Source: Aurantiacibacter suaedae
GTDB taxonomy: Bacteria > Pseudomonadota > Alphaproteobacteria > Sphingomonadales > Sphingomonadaceae
DNA: 64,000 nucleotides
NCBI RefSeq assembly: GCF_005434915.1
Contig: NZ_SKCG01000002.1
Span: forward strand, 620,948-684,947
Reading direction: 5' to 3'
Each line of letters opens with the position of its first letter. Positions within the stretch are counted from its first letter, which is position 1. Positions 25,471 to 34,602 of the stretch are shown piece after piece. The position numbers and the translations under genes were made by a program. The notes under the pieces are model-generated. The model saw only the letters and a program-made list of their open reading frames with translations. It did not search any database and was not told the origin of the DNA.

Positions 25471-26448
25471 CTAGCCGACAGGCACGTGCTGGCTGCAACA
25501 GTGGAACGAGCCGCCACCGGTCAGCACCGCGTCGGCCCTCAGGCCCACCGCCTTGCGCCCGGGAAACAGCTTTCCAATCGCCTCAACCGCCGCCGCATCG
25601 TTGGCGCAGCCGTAGACCGGCACGACCACCAAGTTGTTGGCGATGACGAAGTTCATGTAGCTCGCCGGTTCGGCATCCTCCTCGCCGTAAAGCCCGGCAG
25701 AGGGAATGCGGTGGACGGTGAGGCCGAAGTCGGCGGCCCTGCGCGCCGCATCGTCATAGACGGCGGCATTCGGATCATCGTCGCTGGTGGCGACGGGAAT
25801 GGCGATCTCCCCCGGCGCGACGAAGCGCGCGAGGTTGTCGACATGGCCATCGGTGTGGTCGCCCAGCAGTCCGTCACCGAGCCACAGGATGCGCTCGAAG
25901 CCCAATTCTGCCGCGAGATGCTTGGCGATCTCCTCGCGCGACAGGTCGGGGTTGCGGTTCGGGTTGAGCAGGCACTGTTCGGTCGTCACCACAAGGCCGG
26001 TGCCATCAGGATCGACCGAGCCACCCTCCAGCACCCAGCCCGCCTTACGATAGGCAAAACCGCCCGCCTTGGCGAGCGAGGCGCCTGTCTCCTGATCGCC
26101 CTCGAGCAGATATTTCTCGCCCCATCCGTTAAAGCCGAAGCCCTGTGCCAGCCGCTCGCCCGCATCGGTGCGGACGATCAGCGGGCCGGTGTCGCGAATC
26201 CAGATGTCGCCATAGGGGTGACGCTCGAAGACCACCGAAGCATGGGCCAGCGCGCGCGCGGCGGCTTCGCTTTCGTCGTCTCGCACCACCAGGCGAACCT
26301 GCTGGCCGCTTTCCGCAATGGCATTGGCGAAGGCGGCAACCTGCGCCTGCGCGGGGGCGAGGTCATCCTCCCACAGGTCGGCGGCGGCGGGAAAGCCGAT
26401 CCAGATCCACTCCTGCTCGGCCCATTCGGGCGGCATCGTCTGGCTCAC
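25471..26448 (-). CDS. Agmatine deiminase family protein
   Basis: A 325-residue protein of the peptidyl-arginine/agmatine deiminase fold. It starts MPPEWAEQEWIWIGFP and has the substrate and catalytic motifs RDTGPL, WVLEGGSVDPDGTG, GLLGDHTDGHVDNLARF and the C-terminal nucleophile Cys in GGGSFHCCSQ. Agmatine deiminase yields N-carbamoylputrescine and ammonia for putrescine synthesis. Two adjacent cysteines make the nucleophile choice ambiguous by eye. Start GTG 26448 has a GAGGGG site at about 11 bases; ATG 26436 is the alternative. It follows the M28 peptidase gene by 4 bp. Confidence 0.9.
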   Translation of the reverse strand: MSQTMPPEWAEQEWIWIGFPAAADLWEDDLAPAQAQVAAFANAIAESGQQVRLVVRDDESEAAARALAHASVVFERHPYGDIWIRDTGPLIVRTDAGERLAQGFGFNGWGEKYLLEGDQETGASLAKAGGFAYRKAGWVLEGGSVDPDGTGLVVTTEQCLLNPNRNPDLSREEIAKHLAAELGFERILWLGDGLLGDHTDGHVDNLARFVAPGEIAIPVATSDDDPNAAVYDDAARRAADFGLTVHRIPSAGLYGEEDAEPASYMNFVIANNLVVVPVYGCANDAAAVEAIGKLFPGRKAVGLRADAVLTGGGSFHCCSQHVPVG

Positions 26449-26452
26449 TGTT

Positions 26453-28111
26453 TCAGCACCCCTCGCCGGCTGCGCAGCTGGCATCGCGCGTGGCGCGGAA
26501 TTCGTCGCCCTCGACCCAGTTCGGCCAGTCCGCGCTCTCGGCCATCTCGCGGCCAATTGCGTAGTAAAGCCCGACATCCTGCGCCACGCCGCTCCAGTCC
26601 CAGTTGGGATCGTACTCGTCCTTGGGGCCGTGATAGTGGTTGGCGGTGTAGTCGGCATGGCCTGCCTCGCCCGCTTCGAAGCCGCCGTCGAACAGGTCTT
26701 CGCCGCTCTTCACATAAAGCATCGGCACGCCGCGCTTGGCGAGGCTGAAGTGATCCGAGCGGTAGTAGTATCCGGCCTGCGGGTTGGGATCGGCGGTGAT
26801 CGTGCGGCCCTGCGCCTCCACCGCGCGTTCGAGCGTCGCATCGAGTTCGCTCTTGCCGCCGCCGATGGCGACCACATCGCGCGCCGGGCCGAGCACATAG
26901 AGAGCGTCCATATTCACCCCGCCCACCGTCTGGCTGAGCGGGAACACCGGGTTGGCGCCATAGTATTCCGAGCCGAGCAGGCCCGATTCCTCGGCGGTCA
27001 CCGCCACGAAGGCGAGCGAGCGTGCGGGCGCCCCGGCCTCGTGGTGCATCTTCGCAAGGGCGACCAGCGCGGCGGTGCCGGTGGCGTTGTCGACCGCACC
27101 GTTGCAGATGTCATCGCCATCGGGCGCGGGGGTGCAGCGACCGAGGTGATCCCAGTGCGCGGTGTGGAGCACATATTCATCGGGCCCTTCGGAGCCAGGA
27201 AGCACGCCCACCACATTGGCCGAGGCGAACCGGCGAATGTCGTTGTCGAACTTGGTGCTGGCGGTGATGCCGAGCGGAACCGCCGTGAAGCCGGGCTGTG
27301 TGGCGGCCTGCTCCATCTGCGCAAGGTCCATGCCCGCCGCGCTGGCGATCTGCTCGGCCACCTCGTGCGTGACCCAGCCGTTGACCAGCGTCTGGCTCAT
27401 CCCGCCGTCGTTGCGGGCGGCATAGACCTGCGGGCCGGACCAGCTCGATTCGACCACGTTCCAGCCATAGGCGGCGGGGAAGTCGGCATGGACGATGATC
27501 GCGCCCGCCGCGCCCTGCCGCGCGGCTTCCTCGAACTTGTAGGTCCAGCGGCCATAGTAAGTCATCGCCCGGCCGTTGAAGGGGCCTTCCATGGTCTCGG
27601 CGGCATAGTCCGCGTCGTTCACGAGGATCAGCGCGGTCTTGCCGTGCATGTCGATGCCGGCATAATCGTTCCAGCCGCGCTCGGGCGCGTTAATGCCGAA
27701 ACCGACGAATACGATCTCGCTATCGTCGAGCGCCACGTGGTCCTGCTCGCGGTAGGTCACGCCGACCCAATGGTCGCCGAAGGCATATTTGGTGCCCGCG
27801 ATGATGAGCGGGTTGATGTTCTGCGCGGTGATTTCCACCAGCGGCACTTCCTGCACCCAGCTGCCGTTGTTGCCCGGCTCAAGCCCGGCGGCGGCGAACT
27901 GCTCCTCCAGATAGGCGATGGTCTTTTCCTCACCCGGCGTGCCGGGGGCGCGGCCCTCGAATTCGTCGGACGCGAGAACGCGCGTGACCTCCTTGAGTGT
28001 GTCGACCGGGACCGGCGGGGTCTCCTGCGCCGAGGCCAGGGTGGACAGCGCCAAAGCGCAAAGCGGAGCGAGCGTGCGGGTGAGCATATGGTTTCGTCCG
28101 AAATTTTTCAT
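26453..28111 (-). CDS. Secreted M28-family zinc aminopeptidase with PA domain
   Basis: A 552-residue exported peptidase. A signal peptide (LAPLCALALSTLASA, cleavage near residue 29) is followed by an N-terminal domain and a PA insertion (about 150-290). The M28 catalytic core follows, with metal ligands in HTAHWDHLG, the GAVDNATG aspartate, TAEESGLLGS and the late RSDHFSL. M28 members trim peptides in the periplasm or outside the cell. An internal ATG (28087) would give a cleaner signal peptide. The C-terminus ends with two Cys residues near CAAGEGC. It heads a two-gene run with the deiminase and is divergent from glnE. Confidence 0.9.
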   Translation of the reverse strand: MKNFGRNHMLTRTLAPLCALALSTLASAQETPPVPVDTLKEVTRVLASDEFEGRAPGTPGEEKTIAYLEEQFAAAGLEPGNNGSWVQEVPLVEITAQNINPLIIAGTKYAFGDHWVGVTYREQDHVALDDSEIVFVGFGINAPERGWNDYAGIDMHGKTALILVNDADYAAETMEGPFNGRAMTYYGRWTYKFEEAARQGAAGAIIVHADFPAAYGWNVVESSWSGPQVYAARNDGGMSQTLVNGWVTHEVAEQIASAAGMDLAQMEQAATQPGFTAVPLGITASTKFDNDIRRFASANVVGVLPGSEGPDEYVLHTAHWDHLGRCTPAPDGDDICNGAVDNATGTAALVALAKMHHEAGAPARSLAFVAVTAEESGLLGSEYYGANPVFPLSQTVGGVNMDALYVLGPARDVVAIGGGKSELDATLERAVEAQGRTITADPNPQAGYYYRSDHFSLAKRGVPMLYVKSGEDLFDGGFEAGEAGHADYTANHYHGPKDEYDPNWDWSGVAQDVGLYYAIGREMAESADWPNWVEGDEFRATRDASCAAGEGC

Positions 28112-28193
28112 CGCGCGAGCATTGGCACCGCCGCAGCCCTATCGCAAGCTTGCAACACTTGCCCACGCGTGCGGCACAAGGCAGGAGGCAGGC

Positions 28194-30854
28194 ATGACCG
28201 CCGACTGGCAATCCGCACTCGCCCGCGCACAGGCGCATGCTCCATTTCTCGCGCTAGCGCTGCGCCGTCGGCCCGAACTGGCCGAACTGCTGGCCGAGGG
28301 GCGCGGCGAAGAGGCGCTAGCGGCAGCGCGCCGCTCGGGCGAGCGAGTTGAGGATATCGGCGAAGCGCTGCGGATCGAGCGGCTATCCCATGCGCTGGTG
28401 CTGGCGATTGGCGATCTGGCAGGAGCTTTCCCGCTTGATCAGGTGCTGAGCGAACTGACCGGCTTTGCCGATAGCGCGCTTGACCGGGCCATGCGCGCGG
28501 TGGTGGCGCGGCGTTGCCCCGATGCGGAGTTCGCAGGATTCACCGCGCTGGCGCTGGGCAAACAGGGCGCGGGCGAGCTGAACTACAGCTCCGACATCGA
28601 CCCGATCCTGCTTTACGATCCCGCAACCCTGCCGCGTCGCGAGCGCGACGATCCGGGCGAGGCGGCGCAGCGCTATTCGCGCCAGCTGGTCGAGTTGCTT
28701 TCGTCGCACACCGGCGAGGGCTACGTGATGCGGGTCGATCTGCGGCTGCGCCCGGCCGCCGAGGTCAGCCCGCTGGCGATCTCCTTTCCCACCGCGCTTT
28801 CGCATTACGAAAGCTCGGCGCTGGCGTGGGAGCGCGCGGCCTATATCCGCGCCCGCGCGGCTGCCGGAGACATCGCGGCGGGCGAGCACTTTCTGGAGGA
28901 GGTGCGCCCGTTCGTCTGGCGGCGCAGTCTCGACTTTACCGCGATCGAGGAAATCCGCCGCCTCACCGCGCGCATCCGCGAGGCCTATCCCGGCCCGCGC
29001 GAGCCCGGAGCCGGGTTCGACGTGAAGCGCGGGCGCGGCGGCATTCGCGAGGTCGAGTTTTTCGCCCAGACCCACCAGCTTATCTATGGCGGGCGCCTGC
29101 CCTCGCTGCGGCTGCGCGGCACGCGCGCGGCGCTCGATGCACTGGCGGGCGAGGGGATCATCACGGCGCAGACGGCGCAGGAACTGGGCGAGGCCTATGA
29201 TCGGCTGCGCGTGGTCGAGCACCGGCTGCAAATGGTCGAGGACCGGCAGACCCACGAACTGCCCGGCGGTGGCGAGGCGCTCGACAATGTCGCGCGGCTC
29301 GATGGCCTGGAGGATGGCGCGGCGTTGCTTGAGGAGTTGCGCGCGATCTGTGCGCGGGTGGGTGAGCATTACGACGGACTGCTCAGCGAGGGCGACGACG
29401 GTTCCTCCGGGGGCGTCGCCGTGCCGGCGCAGTTCCGCGCCGATTTCGATGCACGTGTCGCACACTGGACGGGCAGCCTGCGGGTGATGCGCAGCGCCGG
29501 GGCGCAACAAGCCTTCGCGGTGATTCGCCCGCGTCTGCTCGAAGCACTGGCCGAAGCGCCCGACCCGGCGCGTGCCATGGCACGGTGGGAGACCTTGCTC
29601 GAACGCTTGCCCACCGCGATCAACCTGTTCCGCCTGTTCGAACAGCGCCCCGGCTTGCTCGACACCGTGCTGCGCGTGCTGACGCTTACTCAGCCGCTCG
29701 CCGACGAACTGGCGCGGCGGCCCGAATTGCTTGACGCCTTGATCGATGCCAGCGCGCTCGACTTGCCCGGCAGCGTCGATGATCTCGCCGAGGCCATGCG
29801 CCAGTGCGAGGAGCCTGATTACGAAACGCGGCTCGGCCGGATTCGTCAGGTGGTGGGAGAAGAGCGGTTCGCGCTCGGGGTGCAACTAATCGACTGCCGC
29901 CACGATCCGCTCGCCATTGCCGAGGGGCTGTGCCGCGTGGCCGAAGGAGCGGTGCGCACCGGGGCCGAGGCTGCCATCGAAGAGTTCGAGCAGGTCCACG
30001 GGAAGATCGCGGACAGCGAGCTGATCATTCTCGGCCTCGGGCGACTGGGCGGCGGGGCTCTCACCCATGCGTCCGACCTTGACGTGGTGTACCTGTTTAC
30101 GGGCGACATCGGCGAGGAATCGGACGGGCGCCGTCCGCTCTCGACTTCGCTCTATTTCAACCGGCTGGCGACCCGCGTCACCGCCGCGCTGTCGGTGCCG
30201 ACCGCCGAGGGCGCGCTTTACGAAATCGACACGCGGCTGCGTCCGCAGGGCCGCAATGGGCCGCTGGCTGTGAGTGTCGAGAGCTTCGCGCGCTATCAGG
30301 CGAGCGAGGCCTGGACCTGGGAGCACATGGCGCTCGCCCGCGCGCGGCCGATCTTTGGCAGCGCCGAGGGGAAGGAGCACCTGCAGCAGGCGATCCGCGA
30401 AGTGTTGCTCGCCCCGCGCGACCCGGAGACGCTGCGCGCCGACGTGCTGAAAATGCGCGGCGATGTCGCCACCCACAAGCCGCCGCGCGGCGATCTCGAT
30501 GTGAAGTTGATGCGCGGCGGGCTGATGGATAGCGAGTTCCTGATTCACTACCTGCAATTGCGCCACGGGCTGGGCTTCGTGCCTGCGCTGGAAAGCGCGA
30601 TTGGCGAACTGGTGGCAGCAGACCACCTGCCGCCCGATTATGCCGAGCATCACCTCGCGCTGACGCGTGTGTTGGTCGCCGCAAGGTTGCTCGCGCCGGG
30701 CAGCAACGAGTCTACGCCGCCAGCCAGCGCTGTGCTGGCGCGGGCGTGCGGGGCGGATGACTTGCCCGCGCTGCGCCGCGCAATCATCGCCTCGCGGCAG
30801 GCCATCGCCGCGCAATGGGCCGAAGTGTTTGACGAGAAACTGGAGATCGAATGA
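28194..30854 (+). CDS. glnE: Bifunctional glutamine synthetase adenylyltransferase/deadenylase
   Basis: An 886-residue GlnE, slightly shorter than the E. coli enzyme (946). It contains two nucleotidyltransferase domains. The N-terminal deadenylase has GKQGAGELNYSSDIDPILLYD near residue 120, and the C-terminal adenylylase has LGRLGGGALTHASDLDVVYLF near residue 615. A helical linker separates them. It controls glutamine synthetase activity in response to PII. Start ATG 28194 follows GCAGGAGGCAG; in-frame sequence further upstream is the antisense of the M28 gene. Its stop overlaps the bcp start (ATGA), which indicates coupled translation. Confidence 0.95.
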   Translation: MTADWQSALARAQAHAPFLALALRRRPELAELLAEGRGEEALAAARRSGERVEDIGEALRIERLSHALVLAIGDLAGAFPLDQVLSELTGFADSALDRAMRAVVARRCPDAEFAGFTALALGKQGAGELNYSSDIDPILLYDPATLPRRERDDPGEAAQRYSRQLVELLSSHTGEGYVMRVDLRLRPAAEVSPLAISFPTALSHYESSALAWERAAYIRARAAAGDIAAGEHFLEEVRPFVWRRSLDFTAIEEIRRLTARIREAYPGPREPGAGFDVKRGRGGIREVEFFAQTHQLIYGGRLPSLRLRGTRAALDALAGEGIITAQTAQELGEAYDRLRVVEHRLQMVEDRQTHELPGGGEALDNVARLDGLEDGAALLEELRAICARVGEHYDGLLSEGDDGSSGGVAVPAQFRADFDARVAHWTGSLRVMRSAGAQQAFAVIRPRLLEALAEAPDPARAMARWETLLERLPTAINLFRLFEQRPGLLDTVLRVLTLTQPLADELARRPELLDALIDASALDLPGSVDDLAEAMRQCEEPDYETRLGRIRQVVGEERFALGVQLIDCRHDPLAIAEGLCRVAEGAVRTGAEAAIEEFEQVHGKIADSELIILGLGRLGGGALTHASDLDVVYLFTGDIGEESDGRRPLSTSLYFNRLATRVTAALSVPTAEGALYEIDTRLRPQGRNGPLAVSVESFARYQASEAWTWEHMALARARPIFGSAEGKEHLQQAIREVLLAPRDPETLRADVLKMRGDVATHKPPRGDLDVKLMRGGLMDSEFLIHYLQLRHGLGFVPALESAIGELVAADHLPPDYAEHHLALTRVLVAARLLAPGSNESTPPASAVLARACGADDLPALRRAIIASRQAIAAQWAEVFDEKLEIE

Positions 30855-31327
30855 TGAGCGACAGACCCGATATCGGCGATAGTGTCCCCGACATTGCGCT
30901 GGAAACGCCCGAGGGCGGTTCTGTAAAGGTGTCGGACTTCAAGGGCGAGAAACTGGTGCTGTTCTTCTATCCCAAGGACAACACGCCCGGTTGCACCACC
31001 GAGAACATCGACTTCTCCGCGCTGGCAGAGGACTTCGCGGCGGCAGGCACCAGGCTGCTCGGCATAAGCAAGGATTCGGCCAGGAAGCACCAGAACTTCA
31101 TCGCCAAGCACGATCTGAAGGCCCCGCTCGCCACCGATCCCGAACGCGATGGCCTTGCCGACGCGCTCGGTATCTGGGTCGAGAAAAGCATGTATGGCCG
31201 GCAGTATATGGGCATGGAGCGGACCACTTATCTGGTCGACGCCGAGGGTAAGATCGCCCGCGTCTGGCGCAAGGTGAAGGTGAAGGGCCACGCCGCCGAA
31301 GTGCTGGCCGCCGCGCAGGAGCTGTAA
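30851..31327 (+). CDS. bcp: Thioredoxin-dependent peroxiredoxin, BCP/PrxQ family
   Basis: A 158-residue peroxiredoxin. The peroxidatic Cys48 lies in NTPGCTTENIDF with the usual Pro-x-x-x-Thr/Ser-x-x-Cys geometry (PKDNTPGC). Many BCP proteins have a resolving Cys five residues later; here that position is not Cys, and Cys48 is the only cysteine in the protein. It would therefore work as a 1-Cys enzyme. It reduces hydroperoxides in the cytoplasm. It is coupled to glnE by a 4-bp overlap and followed at once by the DUF455 gene. Confidence 0.92.
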   Translation: MMSDRPDIGDSVPDIALETPEGGSVKVSDFKGEKLVLFFYPKDNTPGCTTENIDFSALAEDFAAAGTRLLGISKDSARKHQNFIAKHDLKAPLATDPERDGLADALGIWVEKSMYGRQYMGMERTTYLVDAEGKIARVWRKVKVKGHAAEVLAAAQEL

Positions 31328-31329
31328 CC

Positions 31330-32127
31330 ATTACCGCCGAGGTCGATCTGTCGCAGGCGATCCGCGCCGCGCTGCTAACCGGTGACGCGCGCGCGAAAGT
31401 CATGGCGACGCGCAAGCTGGTGCGCGACTGGCGATTGGGGCGCCTGCCGACCCGCTTTTCGGTCGCCATGCCCGATCACCCCGAATGGCCCGAAGGTTTG
31501 GAGGTGTTGCCGCCCTCGCAAATGCCCAAACGCGGGCGCGGCGGTTCGGAGCGCAACCGGATCGCCCTTTGGCATTCGCTCGCACATATCGAATTCGTCG
31601 CCATCGACCTAGCACTCGACATGGTGGGCCGATTCGGAGCGCAGCAGGATGAGCGTTTTGTCGCCGATTTTCTGCGCGTGGCAGCGGACGAGGCGATGCA
31701 CTTTGCCATCATCGAGCGGCACCTGGCGCAAATGGGCGCGCGTTACGGCGACCTGCCGGTCCACGGCGGTTTGTGGCAGGCGGCCACTGATACGGCTGAC
31801 GATGTGCTGGCGCGGCTCGCTATTGTGCCGATGGTGCTTGAGGCGCGCGCGCTCGACGTTACTCCGGCGACGCTGGAACGCGTGAAAGCGCAGGGCGACG
31901 AGCGCGGCACGAAGATCCTTGCGCGGGTGCTTGACGACGAGATCCGCCATGTCGCAGCGGGCGCAAGCCATTTCGAGCGGCTATGCGAAAACGCCGGTTT
32001 TGTGCCGGAGAATCATTGGCAAAAGCTGGTTCGGGAACGATTTGGCGCGCGCTTAAAGCCGCCATTTAACGACTCAGCGCGTCAAGCTGCCGGTCTGCCG
32101 CGAGAATATTATACTGCGATTGCCTGA
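31330..32127 (+). CDS. DUF455 ferritin-like protein, apparent ATT start
   Basis: A protein of the DUF455 ferritin-like family, 265 residues if read from an ATT codon at 31330 or 241 from ATG 31402. Glu/His pairs of the helical bundle are visible: RNRIALWHSLAHIEFVAIDLALDM, DEAMHFAIIERHL and DDEIRHVAAGASHFERL. The 24 residues before the ATG (AEVDLSQAIRAALLTGDARAKV) look like genuine family N-terminus. AGGAG at 31317-31321 lies 8 bases from the ATT but far from the ATG. Related proteins are sometimes linked to tRNA-modifying MiaE-like enzymes. Function is unassigned. It lies 2 bp after bcp. Confidence 0.8.
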   Translation: MTAEVDLSQAIRAALLTGDARAKVMATRKLVRDWRLGRLPTRFSVAMPDHPEWPEGLEVLPPSQMPKRGRGGSERNRIALWHSLAHIEFVAIDLALDMVGRFGAQQDERFVADFLRVAADEAMHFAIIERHLAQMGARYGDLPVHGGLWQAATDTADDVLARLAIVPMVLEARALDVTPATLERVKAQGDERGTKILARVLDDEIRHVAAGASHFERLCENAGFVPENHWQKLVRERFGARLKPPFNDSARQAAGLPREYYTAIA

Positions 32128-32241
32128 TTAACCTTTGACCGCTCTATTGGTTCCCGACGGAAAAAGCGCGAACACATCGTCGCTTTGGGAATTGCGGGAA
32201 CGGTCGGAAGGCTGGCCCCAATAAAGAGCAGAAGGGATCGT

Positions 32242-32910
32242 ATGCTCTCGAAATTTGCAATCGCACTCGCGGCGCTGTCTGGCCTGTCCTCAGCTCCGGC
32301 CCTTGCCAATGAAACCGCCGTCGGCGTTGCGGCTTCGGCCAGCGCTTCCACCGCTTCGGGCGGTGTCGATACCGAATTCAGCGAATTGTTCGCCAACTGG
32401 CAGACGCTCGAGACGGGCGGCCGGGTTACCCAGTCGGGTGACGTAATGGCCGGCCCCAACATTGCCATCTCGGTTCCTTCGCGGATGCCGCTCGAAAATG
32501 CCGTGCTGACCAGCGGTTATGGCATGCGCAATCACCCGATCCTGCGCCAGCGCCGCGGCCACAAAGGCGTTGACCTCGCCGCGCCGACCGGCACCCCGGT
32601 CTATGCTACTGCCGATGGCCTCGTGGGCATGGCCCAGCCGTTCAGTTCCTATGGCAATTACGTCCAGATCGAGCACGGCGGCGCCATGCAGACCCGCTAT
32701 GCGCACCTTTCGAGCTATGTGGTCAACCCGGGCGACAACGTCCAAAAAGGCGACCTGATCGGCTATGTCGGTTCGACCGGCCGTTCGACTGGCCCGCACC
32801 TGCACTATGAAGTCCGCGTGAGCGGTGAAGCGGTCAACCCGGTCCCCTATATGACCGCGGAACTCGCGATCGACGATAGCCCGCTGGCTGCGCGCGGCGG
32901 CCCGGAATGA
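32242..32910 (+). CDS. Exported M23-family (LytM-like) peptidoglycan endopeptidase
   Basis: A 222-residue secreted protein. A signal peptide (KFAIALAALSGLSSAPALA, residues 4-22) is followed by a low-complexity spacer and an M23 domain from about residue 90. The zinc and catalytic motifs are GYGMRNHPI...GHKGVDLAAPTGTPV and TGPHLHYEVR, both complete (HxxxD and HxH). It likely cleaves peptidoglycan cross-links in the periplasm. Start ATG 32242 gives the signal peptide directly. It is followed by a strong terminator. Confidence 0.9.
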   Translation: MLSKFAIALAALSGLSSAPALANETAVGVAASASASTASGGVDTEFSELFANWQTLETGGRVTQSGDVMAGPNIAISVPSRMPLENAVLTSGYGMRNHPILRQRRGHKGVDLAAPTGTPVYATADGLVGMAQPFSSYGNYVQIEHGGAMQTRYAHLSSYVVNPGDNVQKGDLIGYVGSTGRSTGPHLHYEVRVSGEAVNPVPYMTAELAIDDSPLAARGGPE

Positions 32911-32938
32911 TCCGCAGCGCTTAAACGCAACGCCAAGC

Positions 32939-32972
32939 AAAAGGGCGGCAATCGCGAGATTGCCGCCCTTTT
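32939..32972. terminator. Bidirectional intrinsic terminator
   Basis: A perfect 15-bp stem (AAAAGGGCGGCAATC at 32939-32953, complement at 32958-32972) encloses the loop GCGA and is flanked by A- and T-runs on both strands. It sits between the converging M23 peptidase gene and galU and can end both transcripts. Confidence 0.92.
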
Positions 32973-32999
32973 GCTTTGGGCTTATGCCGCGAAGGAGGC

Positions 33000-33875
33000 C
33001 TACTCGGCCAACAGACGCTCCGCCATGGCGCGAACCTCATCGCCCATGTCTTCGCGTTCCAGCGCCAGCGCCAGCGTTGCCTCGACGAAGCCGAGCTTGC
33101 TGCCGCAGTCGAACCGGCGGCCGGCGAAGGTAACGGCGTGGAATGGCTGGGTTCCAATCATGCGTGCCATCGCGTCGGTCAGCTGAATCTCGCCGCCCGC
33201 CCCCTTGCCCTGCGTTTCGAGCGTGCGCATCACCTCCGGCTGGAGGATATAGCGGCCGGAAATGATCTTGTTCGAGGGCGCATCGGCCACCGGTGGCTTC
33301 TCGACAAGACCCTTCACCTCGGTCAGCGCGCCGCTGCTCGCGCCCGGATCGATCACGCCGTAGGAAGAGACATCTTCATGCGGCACTTCGAGCACCGAAA
33401 TAAGGTTTCCGCCCACTTCGTTATAGGCCTCGACCATCTGCGCCATGCAGCCCGGCTGGCCGACCATCATCTCGTCGGGCAGCAGGATGGCGAAGGGCTC
33501 GTCACCCACGATGGCGCGGGCGCACCAGATGGCATGGCCCAGGCCCATCGGTACCTGCTGGCGCACGGTGATGATATCGCCCGGCGTTGCGCGGGTCGGG
33601 TCGAGCACCGACATATCCTTGCCGCGCTCCTGCATGGTGGTTTCCAGCTCGAACGCCTTGTCGAAATGCTCGACGATGGCGGTCTTGCCGCGACCGGTGA
33701 CGAAGATCATCTGCTCGATCCCCGCCTCGCGAGCCTCGTCGACGGCGTACTGGATCAGCGGCCGGTCAACGATGGGCAGCAATTCCTTCGGAATCGCCTT
33801 GGTGGCGGGAAGGAAACGAGTGCCGAGCCCGGCAACCGGGAACACAGCTTTGCGGATCGCTTTGGGTTTGCTCAT
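33000..33875 (-). CDS. galU: UTP--glucose-1-phosphate uridylyltransferase
   Basis: A 291-residue nucleotidyltransferase with the GalU signature AVFPVAGLGTRFLPATKAIPKELLPIVDRPL at the N-terminus, LPDEMM in the middle and EKPPVADAPSNKIISGRYIL. It makes UDP-glucose for envelope glycans and exopolysaccharide. Start ATG 33875 (MSKPKAI) fits the family; the open frame upstream is not needed. It lies some 8 kb from the capsule genes and may supply precursors for them. Confidence 0.95.
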   Translation of the reverse strand: MSKPKAIRKAVFPVAGLGTRFLPATKAIPKELLPIVDRPLIQYAVDEAREAGIEQMIFVTGRGKTAIVEHFDKAFELETTMQERGKDMSVLDPTRATPGDIITVRQQVPMGLGHAIWCARAIVGDEPFAILLPDEMMVGQPGCMAQMVEAYNEVGGNLISVLEVPHEDVSSYGVIDPGASSGALTEVKGLVEKPPVADAPSNKIISGRYILQPEVMRTLETQGKGAGGEIQLTDAMARMIGTQPFHAVTFAGRRFDCGSKLGFVEATLALALEREDMGDEVRAMAERLLAE

Positions 33876-34009
33876 GCCCAAGTGATGAATGGCCCAGGCA
33901 GGGTGGTCAAGGCCGTTCGTCATCGCAGTGCAACACTTGGACAGATTAGCAGTCAGTGGTGAACTTTTCTCGCTCCCGTGCATTGGTTGGGTAATTGGAG
34001 GAAAGTCTC

Positions 34010-34252
34010 ATGGCATTGATAAGGTTGGCGGCTCTGGCCGCCGCAGGCGCAATCGGATACCGCTTTTTCGAGAAGATGCGCGCGAAGGAACATGCGGCCT
34101 TTGCTCCTGGGCAAGCGGGTGGCGATAACTTCGCCCAAGTGCGCGATTCGGGGCCGTCCTCGATGGCGGACAAGCCCAACCGGAAATGGAGCGAAGTGGA
34201 CGAGGAAAGCGACCAGAGCTTTCCGGCAAGCGACCCGCCCGCGAATTACTGA
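34010..34252 (+). CDS. Small uncharacterised protein with SFPASDPP tail
   Basis: An 80-residue protein. Residues 1-17 form a short hydrophobic stretch (ALIRLAALAAAGAIGYRFF) and the rest is polar, ending DEESDQSFPASDPPANY. This acidic SFPASDPP motif recurs at the ends of many small bacterial proteins of unknown function. Start ATG 34010 has an excellent TTGGAGG site 8 bases away. Its 3' end overlaps the convergent ribbon-helix-helix gene by 7 bp. It may be membrane-tethered. Confidence 0.8.
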   Translation: MALIRLAALAAAGAIGYRFFEKMRAKEHAAFAPGQAGGDNFAQVRDSGPSSMADKPNRKWSEVDEESDQSFPASDPPANY

Positions 34253-34491
34253 TCCAAACGCGTCGCGAGGTCGGCGACAAGCCACAGTCGCAGTGCTGTG
34301 GCCAACCCTGGTGCATGATCGGCGTCGATTCGCTCGGCATCAATTCGTGCCACTAATGCGTTGAGCGGTAGACGCTCGCGCTCCGCGGCCTTTTGCAGCA
34401 ATTCCCAGAACAGGGGTTCGAGGCTGATCGACGTCTTGTGCCCTGCGATCTCGACCGAACGCTTGATAGGGGGGTGATAGGGCGCATCCAT
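34246..34491 (-). CDS. Ribbon-helix-helix domain protein
   Basis: An 81-residue protein. The N-terminus reads IKRSVEIAGHKTSISLEPLFWELLQKAAERERLPLNALVARIDAER, the strand-helix-helix pattern of the ribbon-helix-helix family common in alphaproteobacteria. Start ATG 34491 matches the usual MxxPxxPxKRSVxIAGHxTS opening. It probably binds DNA as a dimer; no partner toxin gene is present. It is divergent from the LuxR-HTH gene with a 111-bp gap that may contain its own operator. Confidence 0.85.
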   Translation of the reverse strand: MDAPYHPPIKRSVEIAGHKTSISLEPLFWELLQKAAERERLPLNALVARIDAERIDADHAPGLATALRLWLVADLATRLDQ

Positions 34492-34602
34492 AAGCCGGCA
34501 GAGTAAGCGACTTGCCTTTCTATCCCTACGATTTTTTTGGGGTGGCTGGCGTTTGGCAGGCGACTTAGAGCGAGGGCATCGATCCGCAGAGCTTGGTGAT
34601 AA

